From Clavulina sp. PMI_390 (lineage: Eukaryota > Basidiomycota > Agaricomycetes > Cantharellales > Hydnaceae): a stretch of 64,000 nucleotides of DNA. Under the pieces are notes generated by a model. The model saw nothing but the letters and a program-made list of their open reading frames with translations, searched no databases and had not been told where the DNA came from. Positions 22,025 to 33,694 of the stretch are shown here, in pieces (within the stretch, counting starts at the first letter, position 1; each line of letters begins with the position of its first letter). Made by a program: the position numbers and the translations under genes. The stretch covers positions 489,149-553,148 of the forward strand of contig WIDE01000011.1 in the NCBI GenBank assembly GCA_015039315.1, in the 5' to 3' direction.

Positions 22025-23224
22025 TCAGTCGCCGTTCCCACCTTTCTCGCGCAATCGCTCCTCTATGCGAGCCCGTTCGGCCTTCAACGCTGCCACTTTA
22101 TCATCTTTGGTGGCGTTGTACTCCACCGTGGTTTGGTTGAAGCTGAATCGCCAGACGAAAAGGTCAAAACAGAGTTATCAAAGGATGAAGGGGCGACGCA
22201 CGGGTTGTCGGGATGTTTCTGGAACTGTTTGAAGAGTAGGTCCTGTGTATTTTGAGGCGTTAGCATATATCATACGGATAAGTTCATTTAACATACCCTA
22301 TATTGTTGTAGTCGTAGTCCCGGGTGCTACAATGGGGAGTTCTGAGTAACGGATCTTGAGTATGAACTTGAGCGTGAATTACCTCCTTCCTAGTCTCTGG
22401 CAGTTCTCTTTCCAGATATGCTTCGAAAGCGGCCTATGTTTGATGTCAGCTGATTAATATTTGGACAGTAAGAAACTACGGACCTTGAATCGACGCTGTA
22501 AAGAACACGAAAAAAGGAAGGATCCATTATTGCCACGGCACGAGAAATTGGATTGAATGTAGCCAGTACCTCTGGGTGAGCCTCTATCTTCGAGGCATCC
22601 TGTCCGACACTTGCTTTATCCGCCTTGGCATTGACGATTTCAAGCATCTCGAGGGCATCATCGATGCCTGTGGCGGTGAAGGTCTCGACTGGTGCATCCG
22701 CCGATCCCGATGAAGAAGCAATAGGCTCAGATGACGTCGATGCAAGTCCACCTGCGGCGATCGCGCCAGGGCCGGCAGGTTTCGGCTTGGGCTTTGCAAC
22801 CTTTTTCGCACCAGCCTTCGGAGCAGCCTTCTTGGGTGCCGCTGCCTCCTCCTCAGCCTACGACATAACCAGATTGTTATATTTCACTCTTTCGCGCGAT
22901 CGTAGAATCGGTTGGAGAACACCCAACTAGCAAACGGGCGTTCTCTGCCTTACGAGCGGCTTCAGCTGCCCTCTTAGCAGCCGCATCCTCTTTAGCCTTA
23001 TTACTCTTGGCTCCTGACTCCCAGCTAGCAGCCTCTCGTCGTTCCTTTTAAGGGGTAATTTCGTATGAACAGATCTCGCTCATCGGTAATGCCATGTTAA
23101 GGAGTGCAAGGTTTAGTGAGCGGCGAACCTTGTCTGCGGCGGCGGCGTCCGCCTTAATACGTTCATTCTCTGCCTTTTTCGCCCGTCCTCCTTCTTTCTT
23201 GGCGTTCCCTCCTTTAGGAGGCAT
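22025..23224 (-). CDS. CCDC124-family ribosome-associated protein
   Basis: Model: complement(join(22025..22142,22202..22242,22297..22326,22383..22433,22484..22495,22570..22857,22928..23044,23129..23224)), 250 residues. The N-terminus MPPKGGNAKKEGGRAKKAENERIK and the Ala/Lys/Glu-rich helix after it are typical of CCDC124/PF06244 proteins, which bind idle ribosomes. A low-complexity linker follows, then the conserved C-terminal region: GIDDALEMLEIVN, RRFKAAFEAYLERELP, LLFKQFQKHPDNPFNQTTVEYN. Exon 5 is only 12 nt, encoding RRFK in phase 0 between a TTACAG acceptor and a GTCCGT donor; it is needed because the family motif spans it. The gene is cut into eight exons, four of them of 51 nt or less. 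Confidence 0.9.
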
Positions 23225-25453
23225 GGGTAAATAATATCTAGGGAAAGGAAGATCGAGTCAAGAGCCAAGATGATGTTGTGTCACGCGTGACACCATGGGA
23301 TCGAGTGAGTGCTCGAACTTCTAAACTCAATTCCCTTTGATTCCTGCCCAAGACATGAATTTCAATGCACTACAAATACTAAAGCCAAAATCCTATCCTT
23401 TGACGGCTGTGGGAGATCGGGCTCTCCAATGCCCGAGCCATATCGGAACACCCCAACAGGCTTCGCTTGGAAATATTGCAAATGGCGTAACAGCATCAGT
23501 GTGTGCCACACTAGGCTACAACATATATAGGCCCAAGGAAGGACAATCCGAGTATTCTATGCAATCCGTTAAAATCCTACTGCCTCCGAGTATTACTTTT
23601 AGTTCCCGGAGCGGCGGTAAAAGTCTGTGATATCGAAGGATAGGAACGCCGCGCCCATAAATCAAGATCGAGTTTGTTATTCAGTTAGACCTGCTGCGGG
23701 TCTCCGTCCATTCGGTGCTTTGCGCGCTCGCCACCTCTCCACTTCAACCATTGAACCAAGTACCGAGATCAAGGAGTCCCACCCAGATCCCAGCGACCTC
23801 ATCAAGCCACGGTCCCCAAGGGGATCGAGCCGAAGCCTAGTAAGCTTATTGTGAGTCATCTGCGCGCGCGTTGTACCCGTACGAGTCTTGCTGGAAAGGC
23901 CTGCCGTCGACCGAGCACTTCTGCTCCACTGCTCTGGCTCAGGTACCCACCCTTGGAAAGCCCTGAAATGATTCACCATCCCACCTTCTGCGGGGGGTCC
24001 ACGGTATCATTGAGAGTGGCGCCGAGGCCCCCTTCCGCCTGGCCGCGCTGACTCGGGCCCCTTTTAGTTTTATCTGTATAGGATGAGGCTTGGGATCCGT
24101 TGAACATTCTGCACCTTCTGTGGAGTCCTAGCCGGCCGCTGTCGACGCTTGGTCCCGGCCGTTGTGAGGTTGCATGTGCGAGGATTGCGGACGTGCGGCG
24201 TTCATGGGACATGCGCCGTGTCCTCGGGCATGTACGCTTACATGTGTAGGTTAATCTCTAATACCATATATTCCAATTTGCCGCCGGATTGAACGTATAG
24301 CAGCGTATAGGAGTTGAAGGTGTTGCCCCGTGATAGCTCAGATTTTTCTTTGCGCTACACACCCGACAGGTTAAAGTGGTATCACGGAAACTCAATCATA
24401 TCTTTTTTCTGACAGATTGGCTGGGAATGCGGATCACGTGAGTTTGACGTGAGACAATTCTTTCTCTGGCAGGATGGGGCTTTTTGCTTGTTTCCTGGTA
24501 TTTGACCTCAGATAGGGTTTGGATTTATATGTACCGCTCTTGCGATGCACCACTTCTTGCTATGGAAATACTCCCTCCGTGAGACTGTGATGACCTCGAG
24601 GGATTCAAGGGTTCATTTTGGAATATATGGGTCGGCTATGGCTTAAGCCATTTCCCCGATCACTTGTGGCAAGTTGTCAGACTTCTCACTCTCATGATGG
24701 TGAATCTTTCAACATACCAGCTTAGGACACATAGCGACGCAATTTGCGGGAATACTCGAAATATAGCATACTGCTAACTTCAATAACGTAACTTTTTCCG
24801 CAACTGCTAATCCTGATCACCCTCTAACACGGGCCGCTCCAGACTCAATTCGAATCTCTCGCCCGTTCTTTCGGCAGCCAGACACTGCTATTTGTTCCCC
24901 GTTACAGCAATGACGCGATGAGCTGGTCCCCGCACGAATACATTCTCACTCATTGCGACCCTTGGTTCGCTTCGATCAATGCCGACCACTCCCCCTAGGG
25001 CCGAATAACGAGCGAGCGTGGGTTGCGCCAATCACCGACTCCTTTTCTCATTCGGTATGTTGGAGCTCTTGACATCAGCAATCAATGCTTTGCTGCGGTA
25101 CCGCCGCGACCATGCACGACTTGACAGGGATGCAACCCATCCGTATCTCACTATGCGCCGGGGGGGCCCGGGATCCAGGTCTTCGCCTGGCATCTACACG
25201 GCTTCTGAACCAGGAATTTGACAGCCACGGACGCGATATAAGTCACATACAGGACGCCGCGACATGTTCACATTCAATTGTTCTTGTATCCACTTTCCCA
25301 GCCTCTCTCTTCTCTTTGCATCTGCGAAGTATTCATAAGTGAACTTGATACCCATCCTGGTGAGCATTTCTTTCCATCGGCCTCATAAATACTCGGACCT
25401 CCGATTGACTAACATCACTTCCTCCACTCTTCCTCCTTTTCTATTCGCGTCCC
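23225..25453. other. 2.2-kb gene-poor stretch
   Basis: I find no supported gene. About 23620-24250 is GC-rich and open in several frames on both strands, without introns, start context or known motifs. About 24250-24900 is AT-richer and closed in most frames. A GATATAAG element at about 25235-25242 lies some 215 nt before the Zn2Cys6 gene start and could be its TATA box. No terminal inverted repeats, tRNA or transposase motifs were seen. Confidence 0.4.
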
Positions 25454-26741
25454 ATGTCCTCCCCTTCTAACCAGCTCAGCTGTTGGACGTGCAAAATCCG
25501 AAAAAAGGGGGTAGGCCCATCCAACTCCTCGTATTTAGAAAGTTCCGGCTTATCACATTATTCAGGACTGCACTGGACCTGGCCCCAATGGTGATTGTGG
25601 GAAATGTGAAGAGTTAAAGCTACAGTGTCTGCACGGTTACGGAGCCCCCGTTCCACGAGAGTTTCGAGTAAGTCTTACACTTTTATGCCGTCCGTAAACC
25701 TTGAGAACACTTCTAACACTGTTTTATATTTCTTCTTAGCGCCGGGAGATCACAGACCAAATATCCAAGTGGAACCGCAAGAAGCGTTCTCGCTGGAGTC
25801 AAGAGACCTTTATGATCTCCCCCCTGATACAGCAATTGATGGCTAGCGAAATGGAGAGCTTCATGGAGCAGTCAGGCTGCGAAATCTAGTGAGTCCTGAT
25901 CGCTTGCTAGCTTCAGCTGGAGGAAGTTCATTTCTGACATGGGTGCGGCTTTCCGTCAACCGGAAGCCCTCTCAATGCATTTGCGACCCCTTCTGCCAGT
26001 TCTTCCTCATCATCGTCCGTATCTACTCCATCTGTTCATTATAATAATGGACTGGGCGGGCTTTCCCCGTCTGGAACGTCATCAATGCGGCGTAAGTGGC
26101 ACTTCGAGCAACACAATCATTAAGTCATATTGACCGATGTCTCCGGGATAGCATCCTTGTCCAATGGATCAAACGAGCTCAAACTCTCTGATGTATCGGT
26201 TGAGGAGCGGCCTTGGCCTCTCGATGATGCCCCTTCTTGGTTTGACCATTCGGCATTTGGAATGCCGCATGGGCGATCGGAGTCCAATCGCATAACATGC
26301 ATCCCTAATCCCGGAATTCAACCCGGGTTAACGCCAGCCGCAATGCCCCTTGACAGGTCAAATAGCTATTATTATAGTTCGGATTCACCGTATGCATCCG
26401 GTAGGTCATCCATCCAGCATAAAGGTATAAGTCTCTAATTATCCCATCATTTCCTAGACCAACGCTACTCTCGACCACAAACGCCAGCCAGGTGGGCTGA
26501 GGCAAACCAGCGAGGAGATTTTCCAAGAGCGCTTTCATACTCAGACGGACAGCTTTCCGGTAAGCCGCTTCTTCATCTACTGAGCGGGCGCTCTTTTATT
26601 CCTTCCGGTCCTGATGCATGATCTTTCTTTCTTCAATTAGGCACGTACGCACCTTCGACACCCTCTTCAGCGACTCCAAGATCAATATGGGACCGCAGTA
26701 TCCCCCAGCCTACGGCCAATGACACCCGCTGGACGGGATGA
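25454..26741 (+). CDS. Short Zn2Cys6 (fungal binuclear cluster) transcription regulator
   Basis: Model: join(25454..25510,25566..25667,25740..25888,25967..26091,26152..26424,26458..26559,26641..26741), 302 residues. The N-terminal cluster SCWTCKIRKKG/DCTGPGPNGDCGKC...LQC fits C-x2-C-x6-C-type Zn2Cys6 DNA-binding domains, interrupted by intron 1 exactly between the first and second halves. A basic helix follows (REITDQISKWNRKKRSRW). The rest is Ser/Pro-rich and disordered; no fungal_trans middle homology domain is present, so the protein is much shorter than the usual 600-900 residue Zn2Cys6 factors. The acceptor of exon 4 (AAG at 25966) was picked to keep an open Ser-rich frame and is uncertain. 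Confidence 0.72.
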
Positions 26742-28006
26742 ACAAAGCCATGGCCTACTAGGCCCTACGGCTATTAGACTGTCTTCATTATCACGCACTT
26801 ATGCCGACCAACGCATGAAAAGCCGAACTTCCTGCCGGACAGTATACATCCCGCTAATGATCGTTGTATATCTACACCACCACACTGTAACAATAATTAG
26901 TCCTAGGCCCTTGAAGCACCTTCAGTGGTGTTCCGCAAGTGATCACAGTAATAAAATATTTATTTCTCTGCAACGCATTGCATGATGAGTCCACAGTGCC
27001 TGTGAAAAAATCCGCACTTCGTGCAGCCATAATTATCTCGCCAAGTGGTAACCATCGAATAAGCTCCTCTTCCACTAACCTCGTGTGGAAGCTTAACAAG
27101 CAGGACTTGTGTGGGAAATGAGCAATACGATCGAGTGCTCGTGCGCAATTATTGTACAATGTGGCAGTATTATCAAATAGCACCTGCTCCACAGTGCGCA
27201 TCGATTCCTGATAAGGGCTTCGCACAAGAGGGTGAATGGCTGGGGCGAGCGTTCAAAGCTGAGGGAAAGGGAAATCGTAATCGGTTTGACTCTCAAGCCA
27301 CCTGTTGAGATTCACATTTTGCTGAGTTATCCATATTTTGAAATAGTCTGGCCCGTTGTAGCTGGGAATGAAGCACCGGGCATGGGTCGGACAAAGCCAA
27401 GCTAGAGCTCACGGCGACCAATCACCAGCTGTCAAAGACATCCGATGCAGCATCCAGAATAATTGCTGGGAGATTAATCATGAGCTTCGAGTTGACTTAG
27501 CATAAGCGGCGCAATTGAGTGTTCAGGGTTGTTGTCCAACACCACTCCCATTCTCAGGAAGCCATGCGATCTCCAATAGAGGCACAGCGAAGATCTACCT
27601 AATGAGCGCCTGAACGGGGGAGTTAGTTACCTTCTCGTTATGGAAACGCAGATAAGGTAACAATTATTGAGGGGCTATGAGGTTGTCCCTGAGAAAAATA
27701 CGGTGTGGCAATCCCCGGATTGCCAAAAAAAAAAAAAAAGTTCATTGGTTTTACGGGATGGTATTGCATCATTCTGGATAAGGTTTGTAGCGTCTTGTGG
27801 CGTTTGGTGGGCGGAGAGGGGGTCAGGTCCGGCCGAGAGAGTCACGTCGACCCGAGTCACCCCGACTCGAACAAGTGTTCGAAGCCGCCTCGCGACTAAC
27901 TCGTGCTGCCTCGTGGTGCATCTTTCGTTCCTCCCTCTCATCTTCCACCTGCCCGCTTTTTGGACCACTCTACTCTCGTCTAGCGTGATCCCGATTTTTA
28001 GCTGTT
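26742..28006. other. Gene-poor stretch with a hairpin/poly-A site
   Basis: No gene is supported over this 1.26-kb spacer. The only structured feature is a perfect 8-bp inverted repeat followed by a 15-A run at 27707-27739, annotated separately. Short frames on either strand lack splice signals or family motifs. Confidence 0.4.
27707..27739 (+). repeat. Perfect inverted repeat followed by A15
   Basis: GGCAATCC, a 2-nt CC loop and GGATTGCC form a perfect stem of 8 bp at 27707-27724, directly followed by 15 A residues at 27725-27739. It resembles a terminator-like or retroposed 3' end, but no upstream body or target-site duplication was identified. Confidence 0.5.
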
Positions 28007-29051
28007 ATGGACACCAAGTGGACTCCAGGGTCTTCTTATGCGCCAACTCTGAGCACGACAGATGTCTACCTACTAGGCGTCAATGGAGGACTGAAGCAGA
28101 TCGAGCTGCACCCAGTTCTGACCCACTCTCTGCCCTCTTTCCACCTGGTATTCAACCTTGCCAATGGTGAGTATTCCTTGCCCGTTAGATCGCGCTTGAT
28201 CGCTACTTTGCACGTCACGATCAAGGTCGCCCGCGGGCTCGTCAAGCGCATTTATTGACCCCATTCTCCTTCTTTTCGGCACGATTGCGATCATAAAGGC
28301 CAGACAGGGGGTTATGATAACAGCAAGCCTAATGACGATCTGGGTATGTCGTTTTCTCCAGTTCTGGATATGGCCGCCCAACTTTAGAATCCGATCGAAG
28401 GCTGAACAACCGTATATTTTCTCCTTCCCACTACTCAATGCCTTGAATTTGGCTCCATCGATTTCTCATTGATTCATCGACGTACGAAATTAGATTTTGC
28501 CATGGGCGACCAGCCAGCCACGTGCCCTCGCGTCAATGAAATCCACATCTTGACCAAGTGGGCGCCTTGGATCACCACTGTGAAAGCCTCGAACCCCAAG
28601 AGGGGAATTACTCTCACCGACGTGGTTAGCGGTCTTTGGGCCACGTTCGTCTTTGTCTCAATCCTTGTGGGCGGTTACCAGAGCTAATGTTCCTTCCATT
28701 ATAGTTATGGCGAGCTCCCGATCACGGATTCAGAGTGGGGTACCCTCCCCGTTCGAGAGCAAGAGCGCGTCCGTCGCTCCAATGTCAACAACCAAATGGC
28801 AATTCAGCCCAATAACATGTGGCCCGGCGCTGCCTTCTCTCCCTCACCTAACAAGGACCGCTTCCGCCGTGCTGACTGGCTGCGCGACAAGATGTGAGCT
28901 ATTCCCGCTTTTGGTACCATTTTGTGAACGTTTTGTCTTACCACGATGCTTTCCTAGCTTCTTCGACGGCCTGGAGGTTGACGACGATTACGCAGAGAAG
29001 CGGTTGGGCTTCAAGGCTCCTAACGTCTTCATCATGTCACTCTGCGCCTAA
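28007..29051 (+). CDS. DUF6699-domain protein
   Basis: Model: join(28007..28166,28494..28644,28705..28893,28958..29051), 197 residues. The order IELHPVLTHSLPSFHLVFNLAND, GDQPATCPRVNEIHIL, PWITTVKAS, ITLTDVVSGLWATYG and the basic REQERVRRSN segment fits DUF6699, a domain expanded in basidiomycetes and of unknown function. There is no signal peptide or membrane helix. Intron 1 is 327 nt, several times longer than the other introns in this window, with an ATTAG acceptor; introns 2 and 3 are ordinary. The assignment rests on recalled domain pattern. Confidence 0.78.
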
Positions 29052-30584
29052 GTGATACACTTGTGGGGGACTGGATCCCCTGACTGCTTCTGCTCTGACT
29101 TTTCCATTTCCCCTTTTTGACACTGTATACCATGTCGCTTCAATGCGCTAATTTCTTCTTGGCTCTGTAATCTCACCATTGTGTCCTACGAAGGCCCCCC
29201 TTCCCCTGTCTCGTGCTTTTCAAGCTCATTAATACCATTGTCAGTTGTATTTTTGGATCGACCGTCGTGAACGTGACATAGACCATTCCACTTGCTGGAG
29301 TGGCAGCATCGTCTGCATGATCGTTTCAGTGATGACCCCTCTCGGGCTAGCAACCCGTTGAATACTCCCAAAACCCAGGTTGGCGCACTGGCGTGATTCT
29401 CCGGGAGTCGGACGCGCAAGGTGAGTTGCCTCTTTTACTGCCACGAGATGTATGGTGTGAAGTGGTGCCAGAAAAAAAAACTCCGATGGCGGATTACAAC
29501 GAGCATCCCGCAGCAGCCCGTACGCCGCGGGATGACTGGTAATGACTGGGTAATGTATTCAGCATGTATCATGGCGAGCTTCGACGGGGCCTGGTTTAAG
29601 GCCCACACAGCCCGGTACGCTTCTATATTCCACGTATGGTGTATCGCCGGACCAAGATCAGAAAACTACCTCAGTACTGCTACCGTTCATGCGTCCATAC
29701 GGGCGACAGGAACCAGGGATTTGAACCGGGGTCCAGGGGGTGAGCAGCATGTGGGCGAAATAACGCAAGATGTAATCATATGTAACAAGCGAGCATCTAT
29801 ACGATTCTAATGATTAATTCCCCTTGGGAGCGAGCGGGACACGACTCCTTAGTTGGGAGTGCCGCAGACTGTCAAACGGCCCCGTCCTCCTACCGCGGTA
29901 ATCCGGAGGTTGTTTCTGATCGATCATCCGAGGCTCGTGTGATATTCGGTTGATCCTCCACAATGCCCTCGCCGATCGTCAGCGGAGTCTCCCGTGATTG
30001 AAACTCCACCAAAAGGTTGTCGTAAATTTGGGGACGAACACCGAAGGTCAAATTCGATCTTAGCGATGATTTGAAAAGGAAATGGACGTCCGTAGATCTG
30101 TCTGCCTTTTAATTTTGCCACATTCTGAAAGTTGTTTGCCTGTGGGCCTTTGCTAGCCGGCTGAGCGTGTACAGTCCGATGGTCATGCCAAGAGAACGGG
30201 AGGTCATTGATCTCCATTAAGCCTCATTTAAGTCTCTCTGGTCTGTCGGTCCTTGTCTCTTGCCCGGACGTTGGGCAAGCCTCCTGTCGTGTGAGGTTAC
30301 CCAGTACACATGATCATTCACATAGCAGTAACTTAAAAGGCACCAGTAATTTGCGGGCGGTGTCGTGGGGTAGAGGGGGTGCCACTTTTGTCAGTTGTGA
30401 GTGCAAGCCTGTCCAGGTCGAGTTCTAGTGTGTGCGTCTAGATGGCTACTGCGATTATTTGGGGGTGCAATACTCTGGGAATATTTGCCCCCGTTTCGAG
30501 GGCGATGTGTTTATTTGTTTTTGTTTGCACCAACCACGTGAGACACCCTGGTGTAACGCTTGACGTGCGGCGAAAGGGGCCACT
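29052..30584. other. 1.5-kb gene-poor stretch
   Basis: No gene, RNA or element is supported. Scattered short frames (up to ~130 codons) lack motifs. A tRNA-like TTCAAAT and an rRNA-like CCGCGGTAAT string occur but fail on context (see rejected list). Confidence 0.35.
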
Positions 30585-32825
30585 ATGGACCTCGATGCCT
30601 TGAGCCGGCCACAATTGCAACAGTTATGCAAGGTATGGCGCCTTTGATTGCCGATGCTTGGGAGCTTGTTTATGCTGAAACATCCTGTTGGGTAGGAGCA
30701 CAACATCAAGGCTAACTTAAGCAGCAAGGAATTAATCGCTCTTTTGTCATCCCATCTTGCCGCCCAGTATGTCTCTAAAGTATAGCTCGTGCAGAAACGC
30801 GTGGTTTCTGATCTCTTGTGCATCATTTCAGTCCTCAACAATCCCCCATCGCAGAGCGAACGCGCGCGAGCCGAGCGTCTTCCTCAGATACCCCATTCGT
30901 CCCCCCTCCTGCCAACTCGAACTCCTCGACCCCCGCAACACGTTCTCGTGATCTAAATCGCCGATCTCGAGCGTCTAGTCGCAGTACAAGCACCACCACA
31001 GCTGCAGTTGTTCCCGAGCCAGAGGAAGCTGGGACCGTGGAATCAGAGAAGGAGAATAAGCATGATAACGTTCGACGCAAGGCCCGTGAGTCACAGAAAC
31101 GGCTAGGGGTCGGGAAACCGAGAGCGGCTGGTGGGATGGGTGCACGTACTGTCACGCGTATTGTCCCCAGCCGAAGCGGGGCTCCCGGAAGTCGCACACG
31201 CTCCAGGACGAATCTGGGAGAGGAGCCTTCTCGTATGGACGTTGTCATTGAAGAAGACGGTGGTGAGTACTGAATCGTTACACTTCCACCGAGTTGGTTA
31301 ATCTTATCGTTTGTGTCCAGAGGACCAACCGCAGTCACCAATTCGGCAACATCAACCTGAAGCCTCCCGATCATCGACACAAACCGTTGTCGCCTACGAT
31401 ACCTCTTCAATCACCCATCGTATTGCGGCCATTGAAGCACAGATAGCCCAGTTGTTCGTGGCCCGAGACTCGTTGCTGAGCAAGCAAGGATCCCACGAGA
31501 GGGACTTCGGTTCGATCCGTGATGATATCGCTGCAGACCGGGGGAAGATCGTGGACGAGGCAGCAAAGCTCGCTGAATCGAGACTAGCCATGCAGCTCTT
31601 GGAAGCTCACGCCGAGCGGAAGAGCTTGATGGAGGCTTTGGAGAAAGAGCGCAGTCGCGTTGCAACTTTGGAAAAGAACGTTGATGCCCTCGTGAAGCGA
31701 CTTGACGCAATAGAGTCCAGAGCATCTTTCCCTCAGCCAATACTCGAGGACTCTGAGGAGCTTCATCCTGCCGTGCCACCTAAGGGCGCCCATTCCCCGC
31801 TAGTTCGTAAACGACCAGCATCGCCTTCTGACAATCTCCCAGGTCCTTCGAGCCCAGCTCGAGCCTCCAAACGCGCACGCCATGGCCATGAATCCCATGC
31901 GTATAGCACCGCCGCTCGCCTTGAAAATGCCCTGGCTCACCCCATCTCCCCTGCCTCTGCACCTGCTACATCTGTCCCCCCAACAATTCCCACCGTCCCG
32001 GAAACCCCTCGCACACCTCCTATGACAAGAAACCGCCGAACCCTCGTACATCCACCTACCACACCTCCAGGCGAATCTATGACACCTGCCCAAATGCGTA
32101 TGGTTGGCGCTATGCCCTCCAGTCCTACTACAGATAGCCCTCGTAAGGGCATGAAATGGAAGGGGAAGGAACCAGCCACTCTCATCCTCGCATCACCGGT
32201 TAAAGGAGTTAAAAAGCCAGGTCAAAGCTCCAAGCCTTCTGCAAAAGAACCAACTTCGTCATTACCCCCTCCTGCTGTTACTGCTCCTCCAATACCGACA
32301 GCATCTTCGATGCTTGGTGGAGTTTCGACACCTCAAAAAATACCTCCCACTCGATCAGACAACATTACTCGCGCTCCATCCTCTCCGGCTTTCCCCGTCT
32401 ATGAACCTCCCAGCCGTCTCTCGCGGCGCGGAGCCGGTACCGGCCTGGGCTTGGGTCGTCCACCTCCTATCCGTGGCGCTGCCGACTCACCTGTGCCATT
32501 ACCAGGTGGTCTCCTCCCTGCCTTCTCACTGAGCGAGCGGAGCGCTGCCATTGCCCATATTGATGACGACTCAAATCCTGCCACGCCTGCCCTCAGCGAC
32601 ATTCCAACAACAGACGCATTGATTGCGCCGCAGCGGGACCCTCTGACACCGAATATGTCTGGGATTGGGATGGGTATCGGGATGGACAGCATAGAACACT
32701 CGTGGGGTGGTGTCAATCCAATGACATCACCTGAAGACGGTTTGTCCATAACTCCAGATCACCCGATAGAACTTGGGCCTTCCACGTCAGGGCCTAGCGC
32801 CTCGAACGCGCTCGACTGGCCATGA
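30585..32825 (+). CDS. SAP-like, coiled-coil, Pro/Ser-rich protein
   Basis: Model: join(30585..30632,30696..30766,30832..31262,31321..32825), 684 residues. The N-terminal ~40 residues (LDALSRPQLQQLCKEHNI followed by KANLSSKELIALLSSHLA) look like a SAP-type helix-extended-helix, a DNA/chromatin-binding fold, and are split by intron 1. Residues ~60-150 are Arg/Ser-rich with an ARTVTRIVPSRSGAPG stretch. A coiled coil of about 100 residues follows (THRIAAIEAQIAQLF to VDALVKRLDAIES), with a regular heptad pattern. The remainder is disordered, rich in Pro/Ser/Thr and SP/TP sites, with a KKRAR-like cluster ASKRARHGH that could be a nuclear localisation signal. A nuclear scaffold or regulator is plausible; no named family is recognised. 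Confidence 0.8.
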
Positions 32826-33694
32826 TGTCATCTGGGGTACCTTGACACATCCCCGGCAACCCTTGCTTTCTACGACAGCCCAGTGTCCACATCTGTTCGG
32901 ATTTGAACTGGTACTGCAATTCTCCCCATCTCCTCTGTAGCCTCACTCACTCTCCTGCCCTCCCCGATTATCTGTATTCATCTATAACCACCGTTTTGCT
33001 TTCCCTGCCCTTCCTTGCGCAATCTGTATCACAATCTTTCCCACCTTTCATTATCTGCGAATCTTGCTCCTCGCGTGCCGATGCTTGCTTATTTTCGCTC
33101 TCAACTTATTGTACTCTTGATCGTGTTTCCGGTCCCGATATTTCCAGCCGCTGCGCTAACTACTATGATCTCATATATTGTTCGGCCTCGACGGTTTGGA
33201 CCTCATATCCCCCTTTTTATTCGGTCGCTTTTTTGTCTCTTTTCTTTTTCTGTCCGAGCCGCATTTTGCCCCTCGCTTGCTTTTTTAGTTTGCTTTATGT
33301 CGCCCTCACGCCCACGTTAACCGTTGCTAATCACGGTCAGCCCTAAGCTGCCCTCAGCACGCAAAATGAAATGAAATTTGAAATAGACCTGCTCGTTTAT
33401 CCCCGTTTGAGAAGTGATTGCTGCGGTGACTTTGCTCATGCATGACGGAGCCCCGAGTAGGCGGTAGGTCGTAAGCTCACGACATCCGCATCCCTCTTCG
33501 AATCTTCTGGTGAGAATTTCTGAATGTAATGAGCTGCAAGCAGCTGATCAAGCCTCGAGCTCGTCCGACAATTTGGACCCGAAGTGCATGCCCGTGGCTG
33601 GCGCAAATCTTGTCCAGGAATCCGCTCTTGCCACATGGGCCAAAAGATCTACGATAGTACTAGTATAAACATATAACTCTCTCTAAGATAGCCG
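32826..33694. other. Non-coding stretch, pyrimidine-rich first half
   Basis: From the stop codon to about 33310 the plus strand is C/T-rich with TTTTTGTC and CCCTGCCC runs, then becomes ordinary up to the transporter stop. It lies between convergent genes and probably holds their 3' untranslated regions. Confidence 0.5.

Noticed and set aside
29700..29760. Minus-strand tRNA-like string (TTCAAAT T-loop)
   Set aside because: The flanking T-stem has a C-C mismatch, and no A box, anticodon stem or acceptor stem can be built around it.
29888..29912. CCGCGGTAAT string resembling the rRNA small-subunit 530 loop
   Set aside because: Only about ten bases match. Flanking sequence does not resemble 18S or mitochondrial SSU rRNA.
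30835..31410. 191-codon antisense frame over the SAP-like gene
   Set aside because: It mirrors the Arg/Ser-rich sense frame, and it crosses an intron that is well supported on the other strand.
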